NCBI RefSeq assembly: GCF_002910905.1
Contig: NZ_NEUE01000309.1
Location: 10,783-73,811 of the forward strand
DNA: 63,029 nucleotides
Source: Streptomyces sp. SM11
GTDB lineage: Bacteria; Actinomycetota; Actinomycetes; Streptomycetales; Streptomycetaceae
Direction: 5' to 3'
In this document: piece by piece, positions 34,961 to 43,332 of the stretch
Layout of the letters: every line of letters starts with the position of its first letter
How positions within the stretch are numbered: position 1 is the first letter of the stretch
Program-made: the position numbers and the translations under genes
The notes under the pieces: model-generated
Database searches by the model: none
Seen by the model: only the letters and a program-made list of their open reading frames with translations
What the model was told of the DNA's origin: nothing

Positions 34961-36343
34961 TCACCTCCCCACGAGGGCGGCACGAGCCGCCCGGACCAGT
35001 CGGGTGGCCCGGTGCGGAGGCCGGGCGCCCGACCGGTGCCGCCACCAGGACGACAGCCGGCGCCGCGCCGCCGGATCGGCGGGAGAGCCCGCGATGAGCA
35101 CGTGCTCCGCGAAGTCCAGGGCGTCGCGCCGGTACCCGCCGGTCATCGGCCGGCTCCTGGCGTACGCGAGGAACGCGGCACGGTAGCCGTCGCCGAGGAT
35201 CTCCGGCAGCTCCGGCGCGACCTTGGCGACGACGTCCGCGCGCTTGGCGGCCAGCGCCCGGCTCTGCACCCGCAGCCGCCGTGGGTCGAAGCCCTCGGGC
35301 ACCGGGGTGCCCGCCACCAGCGCGGAGAGCAGCGCGGCTTGCGCGACAGCGGTACGGTCGCGGGTCCCGGCCGGCACGGGGGCGGCGGGCGCACGGTCGC
35401 GGGTGCCGGCCGGCACGGGGACGTCGGTACGGTCATGAGTGCCGGGCGGCACGGGGACGGCCGCCGCACGGACTCCGGTGTCTTCCCCGCCGCAGGTCGC
35501 CGGACGCGGGCCCGCCGTGGGAGCCGCCTGCCGCAGAGTCGCCCGGATCGCGTCCAGTTCGCCCGCCAGCTCCGCGGTCGGCGGGAACGCGTCGTCCCGC
35601 TCCAGCAGCACGCCCGGCGGGTCGACCCGGGAGCGCAGCTCGGCCAGCACCTCCAGGACCGGCGCGGTGACCGGGTGGGCGTGCGTGTCGTGCCAGACGC
35701 CGTTCCTCTCGACCCCGCCCGCCACATGGACGTACGCGATGGCCTCCACCGGCAGCTCGTCCAGCGCCTTCGCCGGGTCCTGGCCGAGGTTGACGTGATT
35801 GGTGTGCAGGTTGGCCACGTCGATCAGCAGCCGTACCCCGGTCCGCGCGACCAGCTCCGCCAGGAACTGCCCCTCGGTCAGCTCCTCGCCCGGCCAGGAG
35901 ATCAGCGCCGCGATGTTCTCCAGGGCGAGCGGCACCGGCAGCGAGTCCTGCGCGATCCGCACGTTCTCGCACAGCACGTCCAGCGCGTCCCGGGTACGCG
36001 GCACCGGCAGCAGGTGCCCCGCCTCCAGCCTCGGCGACGCGGTCAGCGGCCCCCCGGCCCGTACGAACGCGATGTGCTCGGTCACCAGCGGCGTCCCCAG
36101 CAGCTCGGCGCGCTCCGCGAGGGCGGCGAGGCGCACGGGGTCCGGGCGGTCGGCGCCGCCCAGGCCGAGGGCCACCCCGTGCGGCACGATCCGCACGCCG
36201 CGCTCCCGGAGCCGTACCAGGGAGTCCGGGAGGTGGTCGGCGCAGAGGTTCTCCGCGACCGCCTCGACCCAGTCGATCCCCGCCAGCGCCTCCACCTCGT
36301 CCGCGATCTCCGGCCGCCAGCCGATGCCGATGCCCAGTTCCAT
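34961..36343 (-). CDS. DUF692 (MNIO) multinuclear non-heme iron enzyme with C-terminal partner domain
   Basis: 460 residues from the ATG at 36343 (AGGGGGA upstream). Residues 1-260 are a complete DUF692 TIM barrel with all expected metal-ligand positions: His55 (PHGVALGLGG), His90 (TEHIAF), Glu142 (ALENIA), Asp175 (LIDVANLH), His206 (YVHVAGG), Asp219 and His221 (WHDTHAHPV), and Glu248 (LLERDDAFPP). MNIO enzymes such as MbnB and TglH use two or three irons to modify peptide cysteines. A linker with three copies of PVPxGTxDR leads to a helical C-terminal domain (FDPRRLRVQSRALAAKRADVV) that may bind the partner. The next gene encodes a Cys-tailed membrane protein. Confidence 0.88.
   Translation of the reverse strand: MELGIGIGWRPEIADEVEALAGIDWVEAVAENLCADHLPDSLVRLRERGVRIVPHGVALGLGGADRPDPVRLAALAERAELLGTPLVTEHIAFVRAGGPLTASPRLEAGHLLPVPRTRDALDVLCENVRIAQDSLPVPLALENIAALISWPGEELTEGQFLAELVARTGVRLLIDVANLHTNHVNLGQDPAKALDELPVEAIAYVHVAGGVERNGVWHDTHAHPVTAPVLEVLAELRSRVDPPGVLLERDDAFPPTAELAGELDAIRATLRQAAPTAGPRPATCGGEDTGVRAAAVPVPPGTHDRTDVPVPAGTRDRAPAAPVPAGTRDRTAVAQAALLSALVAGTPVPEGFDPRRLRVQSRALAAKRADVVAKVAPELPEILGDGYRAAFLAYARSRPMTGGYRRDALDFAEHVLIAGSPADPAARRRLSSWWRHRSGARPPHRATRLVRAARAALVGR
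35354..35463. repeat. three-copy in-frame tandem repeat in the DUF692 linker
   Basis: Three near-identical units start at 35354, 35393 and 35429, spaced 39 and 36 bases. Each encodes about 12-13 residues around PVPxGTxDR on the minus strand. Unit length is a multiple of three, so copy number can change without a frameshift. It separates the MNIO barrel from the C-terminal domain. Confidence 0.75.
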
Positions 36344-36458
36344 GGTGTCCCCCTGCTCACCTCGTCCTGTCCAGGGGTCATGGCCCCGTCGAGCGGCGAT
36401 GAACCCGACCGGGGGGACGTTCAGAGCTGGATCTGAGGTTCCGGGACCGTCGTCCCCG

Positions 36459-37208
36459 TCATGGCATCGGCATCATCGTGGGCGGCACCGGGCGCGAGGT
36501 GAAGGACTGGTCGCCGGTCGGTGTCGCCGGCACCGGGGGCAGGGGGACCTGCCCGTTCCGGGGCATCGACGGGCCCGAGGGACTGGCCGTCGACCCGCCC
36601 GCCGCCTCGCGGGCCATGGCGTCGAAGTCGACGAGGCCGGTGCCTTCCAGCATGGTGATGTGGTCCAGCACGGTCTGGTTGGCGTCGCTGGCCAGCTGCC
36701 GGATCAGCGTGTTCCGGGTGGTGTGGCGGACCTGGGCGATCAGGCCGAAGACCTTGCCGTGGGAGACCCGCAGGATATTGGCGAACTTCCGCTCGTACGC
36801 GTCCCCGGTCGCCGCCGTCAGTTCCCGCAGCCACCCCTGCTGCTGGGCGGTCGGCTGGTTCGGCAGCTCCACTCCGAGCTTCGCCGCCACGTCCCGGGCC
36901 CGCCGGTCCAGGTCCGCGTGCCCGACGACCAGGTGGTCCCCGGCGGCCTTCGTCGCCTCGCTGGGCGCCCGCTCGATCGCCTGCTGCCCGGCGGGCAGCT
37001 CCCACAGGCCGGCGAGCCGCACCTTGACCAGGAAGTCCCGGTCGGTCGCGGAGAGCGGCCCCCACTGGGTGGCGACGCTGGAGGCGTTGAGGTTCGCCTC
37101 GCCGGTGCCCGAACGGTCCGCGTAGGACCACATGGGGAACGCGAGCGCGCCGAGCGTGGCGACCAGCGCCGCGATGATGAGGGCCGTTCCGTTGATGCGT
37201 CGCAACAA
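36459..37208 (-). CDS. DUF4142 domain protein, membrane-anchored
   Basis: 249 residues from the TTG at 37208, placed by GGGAG five bases upstream. A hydrophobic segment (GTALIIAALVATLGALAFPMW) near the N-terminus is a signal or anchor. The DUF4142 four-helix region covers about 45-190: SATDRDFLVKVRLAGLWELPAGQQAI, DHLVVGHADLDRRARDVAAKLGVELP and RNTLIRQLASDANQTVLDHITMLE. The fold resembles ferritin-like bundles but I see no full metal-ligand set. The tail is Pro-rich. It follows the DUF692 gene on the same strand orientation but lies upstream of it; function is unknown. Confidence 0.83.
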   Translation of the reverse strand: MLRRINGTALIIAALVATLGALAFPMWSYADRSGTGEANLNASSVATQWGPLSATDRDFLVKVRLAGLWELPAGQQAIERAPSEATKAAGDHLVVGHADLDRRARDVAAKLGVELPNQPTAQQQGWLRELTAATGDAYERKFANILRVSHGKVFGLIAQVRHTTRNTLIRQLASDANQTVLDHITMLEGTGLVDFDAMAREAAGGSTASPSGPSMPRNGQVPLPPVPATPTGDQSFTSRPVPPTMMPMP

Positions 37209-37405
37209 GGTGTCTCCCGGGCCGAAGCGTGAAAGCGTCGAACAGGCGTCAATCAACCGCCAACCGGCACGCCGTGCAGGCTACTTGGCGGTAGTGCCGA
37301 TTCGGCAGTACCGGGAGATACGTAGCCGGACGCAGAAACGCTCAGCCGTGCTTCCGGTCACCGGGTTCCTGCTCGGGTGCCTCCGCGCGGGGATCCGGTT
37401 CCCGC

Positions 37406-38128
37406 TCAGCGGTGCAGCGCCGGGTGGTCGGCGACCACCGTGCAGGACCCCGGGGCGATCTCGGTGAACCCCGCGTCGCGCACCACCGGCAGCCCGCTCA
37501 CCGTCAGTTCCCGCCAGCGCTCCGCACCGGGGGTGGCGACGGAGAGCGGGAACCCGGCCTCGCGCCAGGCCTTGCGCTCGGTGTCGGACAGCTCCCACCA
37601 GGCGAGCTGCGCCCCGTGCCCGGCCTGGGCCATCGTCTTGCCCGCCGACATGTCCACCACGGGGTTCAGCCACAGCACCGGCCCCGACAGATCGGGCGCG
37701 GCGGGCGGCCCGGGGTCCTCCAGGTCGGTGCCCGACACCTGGAGCTTGGCCAGCTCCTTGGGCCAGCCGTCCAGCGGGATCGGCGGGAAGACCCGTACCT
37801 CCGCGCCGTCCTCGCCCGTCACCGTGATGCCGTCCAGCGCCGCGGCCTTGCGCCACTCCGCACCGCGCGCCCGGCGCACGACCTTGCGGATCCGGGCGTC
37901 CTGCCACTCCCGCATCGCCGCGGCCCACTCGCCGTCCCCGAGGGACCGTTCGTCGGAGAGGATCGTCAGCACCGCACGGGCGGCGGTCCGCAGCGCGTCG
38001 GTGCGGGCGGGCGGGTCCGTCTTCTCCAGGTGGAGCACCAGCGGCAGCACGAACTGCCGCGCCTGGTCGCGGTCGGTCGGACCGTCGTGGAACGGGCTCT
38101 CGGGGGCGGGGGTGTCGTTGCTGGTCAC
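37406..38128 (-). CDS. PTH2-type aminoacyl/peptidyl-tRNA hydrolase
   Basis: 240 residues from the GTG at 38128. The C-terminal 120 residues carry the PTH2 motif MSAGKTMAQAGHGAQLAWWE, with the catalytic lysine and the GHGAQ helix, then SVATPGAERWRELTVSGLPVVRDAGFTEIAPGSCTVV. The N-terminal half (QFVLPLVLHLEKTDPPARTDALRTAARAVL) is an extension not present in archaeal PTH2. It probably frees tRNA from stalled peptidyl-tRNA or a related conjugate. Pth of the classical bacterial family should exist elsewhere. It is divergent from the AIM24 gene. Confidence 0.82.
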   Translation of the reverse strand: MTSNDTPAPESPFHDGPTDRDQARQFVLPLVLHLEKTDPPARTDALRTAARAVLTILSDERSLGDGEWAAAMREWQDARIRKVVRRARGAEWRKAAALDGITVTGEDGAEVRVFPPIPLDGWPKELAKLQVSGTDLEDPGPPAAPDLSGPVLWLNPVVDMSAGKTMAQAGHGAQLAWWELSDTERKAWREAGFPLSVATPGAERWRELTVSGLPVVRDAGFTEIAPGSCTVVADHPALHR

Positions 38129-38200
38129 CGTCCCAGTCTGCCAGGCCGGTCGCGTCACTCTTCTTGGCGGAACGACGTGATCCGGGTGAGGATGCTCCGC

Positions 38201-38875
38201 ATGAAGAGCGATCTCTTTTCCAGCGAGCACATGGCCCAGCCGGCCACCGCCCCCGGCATGACCCTGCAGAACTCCAAATCGATCAAGTACGCCGTCAACG
38301 GGGAGATGCACGCCCGGCAGGGCTCGATGATCGCCTTCCGCGGCAACCTCCAGTTCGAGCGCAAGGGCCAGGGCATCGGCGGCCTGCTCAAGCGGGCGGT
38401 CACCGGCGAGGGCCTCGCACTGATGGCCGTCCGCGGCCAGGGCGAGGCGTGGTTCGCGCACGAGGCGGCGAACTGTTTCATCGTGGAGCTGGACCAGGGC
38501 GACGCCATCACCATCAACGGCCGCAACGTCCTCTGTTTCGACCCCACGCTCTCCTACGAGATCAAGACGGTGAAGGGCGCCGGAATGGTCGGCGGCGGCC
38601 TCTTCAACAGCGTCTTCACGGGCCACGGCAAGCTCGGCCTGATGTGTGAGGGCACCCCGATCGTGATTCCCGTGACGGCCGCTCAGCCGGTGTACGTGGA
38701 CACGGACGCGGTCGTCGGCTGGAGCCAGCAGCTCACGACCAGCCTGAACCGCTCGCAGAGCGTCGGCTCGATGGTGCGCGGCGGATCCGGCGAGGCCGTC
38801 CAGCTGATGCTCCAGGGCGAGGGCTTCGTCATCGTGCGGCCCAGCGAGGCCAGGCCCGAGAAGACCTCCAACTGA
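38201..38875 (+). CDS. AIM24 family protein
   Basis: 224 residues from the ATG at 38201, chosen because GTGAGG lies nine bases before; an ATG at 38192 would be too close. All-beta AIM24 fold: SIKYAVNGEMHARQGSMIAFRGNLQFE, EGLALMAVRGQGEAWFA, ITINGRNVLCFDPTLSYEIKTV and GLMCEGTPIVIPVTAAQPVYVDTDAVVGW. Bacterial AIM24/TerB-like sandwich proteins have no proven reaction. There is no signal peptide. It may form a two-gene unit with the small zinc-ribbon gene 71 bases downstream. Confidence 0.87.
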   Translation: MKSDLFSSEHMAQPATAPGMTLQNSKSIKYAVNGEMHARQGSMIAFRGNLQFERKGQGIGGLLKRAVTGEGLALMAVRGQGEAWFAHEAANCFIVELDQGDAITINGRNVLCFDPTLSYEIKTVKGAGMVGGGLFNSVFTGHGKLGLMCEGTPIVIPVTAAQPVYVDTDAVVGWSQQLTTSLNRSQSVGSMVRGGSGEAVQLMLQGEGFVIVRPSEARPEKTSN

Positions 38876-38946
38876 ACCTGGACCTCCGGGGCGTGGCTCG
38901 CCGCGGCGGCGGTGATCCTCGTCTGCCGGCTCGCCGCCCGGCGCGG

Positions 38947-39162
38947 ATGAGTACGCTCGTGGACGTGGACACGGACGAGACGTACTGCCAGACCCCGGGG
39001 CCGATCGCACCGGCCCCGTCGTCCGGGGCGGCCGAAGGCCCTCCGTACGCCGAGTGCGTGCTGTGCCGCGAGCCGACCGAGTACCCGGAGTCGACGAAGG
39101 GCGCCACGCTGTGCCCGGTCTGCGCCTGGCAGGAGGCGGGCCGCACGGCCTGCTCCGGCTAG
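38947..39162 (+). CDS. Small zinc-ribbon protein
   Basis: 71 residues from the ATG at 38947. The second half contains ECVLCREPTEYPESTKGATLCPVCAW, two CxxC knuckles that would hold one zinc ion. The first half is acidic and Pro/Ala-rich. No enzymatic motif is present. Short zinc-ribbon proteins of this kind are common in Streptomyces and their role is unknown. The Shine-Dalgarno is weak. It could be co-transcribed with the AIM24 gene. Confidence 0.65.
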   Translation: MSTLVDVDTDETYCQTPGPIAPAPSSGAAEGPPYAECVLCREPTEYPESTKGATLCPVCAWQEAGRTACSG

Positions 39163-39208
39163 GCGCAGACCGGTCCCGGTGACGCCGGCCCTCGTACCGC
39201 TTCTTCAT

Positions 39209-39231
39209 CGGTGCCGGGAGGCCCGGCACCG
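39209..39231. terminator. terminator between convergent genes
   Basis: CGGTGCCGGG and CCCGGCACCG form a 10-bp stem with a three-base loop (effectively five). It follows the zinc-ribbon gene and faces the end of the VWA gene. The rest of the 226-base gap up to 39388 holds no convincing gene. Confidence 0.75.
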
Positions 39232-39388
39232 CTCGCGACCGCGCGGAACCCGTGCGCGGCCCCCGGCGGACCAGCCGCGAACCGGCCCGCGTTCTGCTTG
39301 AGGCCGAGGTCGAGCGACGCGTCCTGGCCGGTCACGTCCTCGGTCCGGCCGGGGCCCCGGAGCTACCGCGCGCTCGCGGCCTTGCCGC

Positions 39389-41191
39389 TCAGCGCACCCG
39401 GAAGACCGGTCCGCGCGGGGTGAACGGCAGCCCCGCGCCCTCCGGGATCAGGTAGGCGTGCTCGCGGCGGACCCGCAGCACGTCGCACCAGCCGTCGGTG
39501 ATCACCAGGACGGGGGCCGTCGGCGGGAAGTCGTCGGCCCGCTGCAGCAGGTCGATGCCGGGTTGCAGGACCGTGCCGCCGCGCCCCCTGACCCGTACCC
39601 GCCCGGCGATCTCCGTCGGCGCCAGGTATCCGGCGTCGTAGGCGGCGGCGTCGCAGAACACCACGCGGGCGGCCGGCACGTCGCGGGCCTCGGCGTAGGA
39701 GGCGATCGCGCCCAGTGCCTTGGCGAGCAGCGGGCCGGACATCGAGCCCGAGGTGTCCAGGACGACGCCGAAGGTGCAGCGGGCGACCTCCTCGGGCGGG
39801 AAGTAGCGGCCCGCGCGCGGGATGTCGGGGGTCGAGGCCTGGCGCCGGGCGGGCCGGGAGTAGCTGCGTACCGGCTCGGGTCGGGGTACGAACTCGTCGA
39901 ACCAGCGGGCCAGTCGCGCATCCCATGGGACGGGCGGGTGGGCGAGTGCGCGGATCTCCTGGACCAGTCCGGCCGGCAGCGGGCCGCGCTGTCGGTCGGT
40001 GTGCAGCTGGTGGCCCTGGACGAGGGCGCGCCGGTAGAACGCGTCGAGGTCGACGGGGTCGGCGGTGCGGCCGGGCAGCGGTTCGCCCAGGATGTCGCCG
40101 GCGCCCTTGCCCCGCAGGGTCGCGAGGCGTCGGCCGCGCCGCAGCCCGGTGGCGATCCGGTCGTACACCTCCTCGGCCGACAGACCCTTCAACCCGGCGT
40201 CGTACAGCAGCCCTTCGGGCATCGCGCCGATGCTCATCTCCACCAGCCAGCCGTTGATGACGTAGTCGGCGGCGACGTTGAAGAGATAGGGGTCGCGGGC
40301 GCCGCGGCGCCCGCCGTGGCGCAGGGCGGCGTGCAGCATCTCGTGGGCGAGGACGAACCGCCACTCCTCGTCCGTGAACCGCTTGAGCGGGTTGATGTAG
40401 ATCTCGCCGGCGGTGGCGTCCACGGCGGCCACGGAGATGGCGTGCACGCGGGCGAGTTCGGCGTCGGCGACGACGGTCAGTCCGGCCGCGAGGCCGCCGA
40501 GCAGCGGGTAGGAGGAGACGAACCAGTTGAGGGCGCGGTCCCAGGGACGCTGGGCGACGCGCTCACCGGTGAGCCGGTCCCGGCGGCCGCCCGCGACGTC
40601 CATCGCGGCGGAGACCGTACGGGTCAGGGCGTAGGCGAAGGCGAGTTGCCGGTCGGGCAGGGTGGTGTCCTGGTGCGGCCACTGGACCAGGAGCTGGTCG
40701 GGTTCGCCGTCCGCCGTGCCGCACCGCTCGTAGGCGGCCGGGACGCCGGTCTTGCGCCAGCGGGCGGCCAGCTGCTCCTCGTCGCCGTCGGGGTAGCTCT
40801 CGGGGAGGTGGTCGGGGGTGGTGCCGATGGGGAAGGTGGCGAGGAAGCGGTTGACGACCGTGCAGCGGGCGGCGAGGGCGAAGCGGTCGGGCTGTTCGCG
40901 GGGCTCCTTGGCGGCGGGGAGGTGGCCGAAGCCGAGGTGGAGGAGGGCGTGGGCGAGCGCCCAGGCCCACTCGCCGGGTTCGGCCCGGCGGGTGGGGTGG
41001 ACGTGCACCCGTCCGTTGGAGTCCGCCCGGACGAGGCCTTGGCCGGGGGCGTCGGCATTGCCTCTGGCGCGGACGAAGTCGGCGTCGACGGCTGCGAGGG
41101 CGGGGTTGCGGCGCACCAGGGCGGTGCCGGCGGCGAAGGCCTCGGCGGCCGGGTCGGGGCGGTCCGTGTCCTGCTTGCGGGACCGGCTCAA
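39389..41191 (-). CDS. VWA-like protein with metallopeptidase-like domain (DUF2201 type)
   Basis: 600 residues from a TTG at 41191 that overlaps the stop of the ATPase gene (TTGA); GAGG lies seven bases upstream. The middle part has WRFVLAHEMLHAALRHGG, an HExxH zinc-peptidase motif near residue 275, preceded by a degenerate copy ALAHALLHLGFGH. The C-terminal 160 residues are von Willebrand factor A-like with the metal-adhesion motif LDTSGSMSG and VLVITDGWCD. The first 250 residues are helical. The pair with a MoxR-type ATPase is a common bacterial module thought to insert metals or remodel complexes. Peptidase activity is not proven. Confidence 0.82.
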   Translation of the reverse strand: MSRSRKQDTDRPDPAAEAFAAGTALVRRNPALAAVDADFVRARGNADAPGQGLVRADSNGRVHVHPTRRAEPGEWAWALAHALLHLGFGHLPAAKEPREQPDRFALAARCTVVNRFLATFPIGTTPDHLPESYPDGDEEQLAARWRKTGVPAAYERCGTADGEPDQLLVQWPHQDTTLPDRQLAFAYALTRTVSAAMDVAGGRRDRLTGERVAQRPWDRALNWFVSSYPLLGGLAAGLTVVADAELARVHAISVAAVDATAGEIYINPLKRFTDEEWRFVLAHEMLHAALRHGGRRGARDPYLFNVAADYVINGWLVEMSIGAMPEGLLYDAGLKGLSAEEVYDRIATGLRRGRRLATLRGKGAGDILGEPLPGRTADPVDLDAFYRRALVQGHQLHTDRQRGPLPAGLVQEIRALAHPPVPWDARLARWFDEFVPRPEPVRSYSRPARRQASTPDIPRAGRYFPPEEVARCTFGVVLDTSGSMSGPLLAKALGAIASYAEARDVPAARVVFCDAAAYDAGYLAPTEIAGRVRVRGRGGTVLQPGIDLLQRADDFPPTAPVLVITDGWCDVLRVRREHAYLIPEGAGLPFTPRGPVFRVR

Positions 41192-42249
41192 CGCCGGGCC
41201 TCGACCAGGCGCGGCATGTCGCGGGCGGCCTCCACCAGGAACCAGGCGGGCAGCACCGGGTTGCCGTCGGCGTCCTCGGCGATGACGGTCTGGGCGACCT
41301 CGACGGAGATCTCGGCGAGCTGGACGAGCAGCGACTTGGCGCGGTAGGAGGTCTCGCGCACGGCGGCCGAGGCATGCTCGCGCTGGGCCGGGAGCTCCTT
41401 GACGAGCCGCCCCCGGAACGCCTCGGCGAGGTAGTAGAGCAGGTCGCGGTCCTCGACGCGGCGGGGCCAGGAGGCGTCTCCCTTGATGATCGCCTCGATG
41501 CCGTAGGTGTGTCGCACGATCTTGGCGTACCCGCAGAAGGAGACGGCATGGGCGGGGGTCAGCGTCCCGTGCACCACGATCTTCAGTGTCTCCTCGTCCA
41601 GCGCCGGCCCGAAGGAGTGCAGCGCGTCGGAGAGCATGTGCCAGGAGCGGGGTGTGGAGAACGGCTCCTCGGTCTTGGGCGGCTGCGACCACAGGTGGTC
41701 GGGCCGGTCGGCGAGGTAGTCCACCACCCAGGGGTGGATGCCGTTCTCGCCCGCCCACACCAGCCAGTCGGTGGCGGAGGCACGCAGGTGGACGTGGGTG
41801 AGGCGGTTGACGAGTGCGGAGGCGATGGGGCGTGCCAGGGCGTTGTCGGTGGCGCGGTTGCCGGCGCCGATCACGATCGAGCCTGCCGGGAGCTCGTAGT
41901 TGCCGATCCGGCGGTCGAGGATGAGCGAGTAGAACGCCTTCTGCACATCCGGGGTCGCGGCGTTCAGCTCGTCCAGGAAGAGGCAGTACGGCTCGTCGCG
42001 GGCGATTGCCTCCGGCGGGCAGAACACGGAGCGGCCGTCGCGGATCTGAGGAACGCCGATCAGGTCCTCGGGGGCGAGCTGAGTGCCCAGCAGGCTTACG
42101 CACTCCAGGCCCAGGGATTCGGCGAACTTCCGCACCAGGGAGGACTTCCCGATGCCGGGAGCGCCCCAGAGGAATACCGGGCGGACGGTGGCGAGGCCCA
42201 GAAGGAGGTCCGGGATCTGGGTGGGGGTGACGGTTACTGCGGCCTGCAA
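41188..42249 (-). CDS. MoxR-type AAA+ ATPase
   Basis: 353 residues from the TTG at 42249. Walker A is FLWGAPGIGKSSLVRK (about residues 26-41) and Walker B is CLFLDELNAATPDVQKAF. VIGAGNRATDNALARPIASALVNR contains sensor 1 and the arginine finger. MoxR ATPases act with VWA-domain partners as chaperones that mature metalloenzymes or protein complexes. The partner gene overlaps by four bases. The client is not indicated by neighbours. Cytosolic. Confidence 0.9.
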   Translation of the reverse strand: MQAAVTVTPTQIPDLLLGLATVRPVFLWGAPGIGKSSLVRKFAESLGLECVSLLGTQLAPEDLIGVPQIRDGRSVFCPPEAIARDEPYCLFLDELNAATPDVQKAFYSLILDRRIGNYELPAGSIVIGAGNRATDNALARPIASALVNRLTHVHLRASATDWLVWAGENGIHPWVVDYLADRPDHLWSQPPKTEEPFSTPRSWHMLSDALHSFGPALDEETLKIVVHGTLTPAHAVSFCGYAKIVRHTYGIEAIIKGDASWPRRVEDRDLLYYLAEAFRGRLVKELPAQREHASAAVRETSYRAKSLLVQLAEISVEVAQTVIAEDADGNPVLPAWFLVEAARDMPRLVEARR

Positions 42250-42366
42250 GCGGTCGACTCCTCCGAGGGCAATGTGTCCTGTTCACTCAGCGTATGGGGC
42301 TGGTGAGGGCAGTCGCACCCGGTTTTCCCCCGCTGTGCCGCTGTGCCGACGCCGCTGTGCCGACGC

Positions 42367-43236
42367 TCAGGGCCTGTCCTCCATCAGCTCCGACACCTTC
42401 ACGAACCGGTAGCCGCGCTCGCGCAGTTCCGGCACGATCCGGCGTACGGCCGCCTCGGTGGCCGGGGCCGCGCTGCGGGTGCAGTGCATCACCACGAGGG
42501 ACCCCGGCCGCACCCCGTCCAGCACCTGCTCGGCCACGGCGTCCGCGTCCGTGGCGAAGGCGTCGCCGCTGACCACGTCCCACTGCACGGCCGTCACGTT
42601 CGCCGGGCCCAGCGCGCGCAGTGCCGTGTCGTCGTAGCAGCCGCCGGGGAAGCGGAAGTACGGCACCACGTTCCGCGCCCCCGCCTTCCGGATCGCCGTG
42701 AAGGCACGTTCCACATCGCGGGTCATCGCGGCCTTCTCGACCACCGGCAGGCCGTAGCAGGGGGCGCTGAAGGCGTAGTGGCTGTAGGAGTGGTTGGCGA
42801 TCTCGAACAGCGGATCCGTGCCGATGGCCTTTGCCTGCGCCGGGTACTCCTCGGCCCAGCGCCCGGTCATGAAGACGGTGGAGGGCACCTTCAGCCGGCG
42901 CAGCGACGCGACCAGTTCCGGGTTGTCGAAACGCTCGCCCGAGGCCGCCCGGGGGCCCTGATCGGCCGTCATGTCGGCGTCGAACGTCAGCGCCACGACC
43001 TTCTCCGCCGAGCGGCCCGCCGCACCCCCGCCCGTCGGCCTCCGCTCGAAGACCGGGGTGCGGCCCGCCGGGCCGGGGGCCATCGTGGGCGGCTTCTCCG
43101 GAGCGGCGGAGGCGGAGGCCGCGGGGGCGGGCGGGGGAGCGGGTGCGGGGGCAGGGCCCCCGCACCCGGCCAGGGTGGCACCGGTCAGCACCCCCGCGAC
43201 CGTCAGAGTCGTCATCTTCCGTGCAGTAGTGATCAC
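42367..43236 (-). CDS. Polysaccharide deacetylase lipoprotein (NodB domain)
   Basis: 289 residues from a GTG at 43236; GTG/ATG at about 43215 would shorten it by seven. The lipobox GATLAGCGG gives a lipid-bearing Cys near residue 25, and a Pro/Ala linker follows. The NodB domain starts at VVALTFDADMT (the catalytic Asp pair), with metal histidines in NHSYSHYAF, and FRFPGGCYDDTAL and MHCTRSAAPATEAAVRRI further on. It probably removes N-acetyl groups from peptidoglycan or another surface glycan outside the membrane. Asp-Ala-Asp replaces the usual Asp-Asp core by one residue spacing typical for a subgroup. Confidence 0.87.
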   Translation of the reverse strand: MITTARKMTTLTVAGVLTGATLAGCGGPAPAPAPPPAPAASASAAPEKPPTMAPGPAGRTPVFERRPTGGGAAGRSAEKVVALTFDADMTADQGPRAASGERFDNPELVASLRRLKVPSTVFMTGRWAEEYPAQAKAIGTDPLFEIANHSYSHYAFSAPCYGLPVVEKAAMTRDVERAFTAIRKAGARNVVPYFRFPGGCYDDTALRALGPANVTAVQWDVVSGDAFATDADAVAEQVLDGVRPGSLVVMHCTRSAAPATEAAVRRIVPELRERGYRFVKVSELMEDRP

Positions 43237-43308
43237 TCACGGAAAATATCCGACATGGCGGTCATATCTTCATGGGGCGCTCCGGTGTCCCGGCGGAGTG
43301 GTGGAGAG

Positions 43309-43332
43309 CAGCCTCAGCCTCAGCCTCAGCCT
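43309..43332. repeat. hexanucleotide microsatellite (CAGCCT x4)
   Basis: Four exact copies of CAGCCT run from 43309 to 43332, followed by CAGCACC. The run touches the stop codon of the PhoX gene, so length changes would not alter that protein but could affect its message end. Confidence 0.85.

Noticed and set aside
35354..35463. Tandem units considered as a CRISPR-like array
   Set aside because: There are no spacers of constant length between repeats; the units are in frame and encode a linker.
39252..39455. Plus-strand 67-codon open frame
   Set aside because: Overlaps the end of the VWA gene and the terminator, has no Shine-Dalgarno and shows only Arg/Pro/Ala composition.
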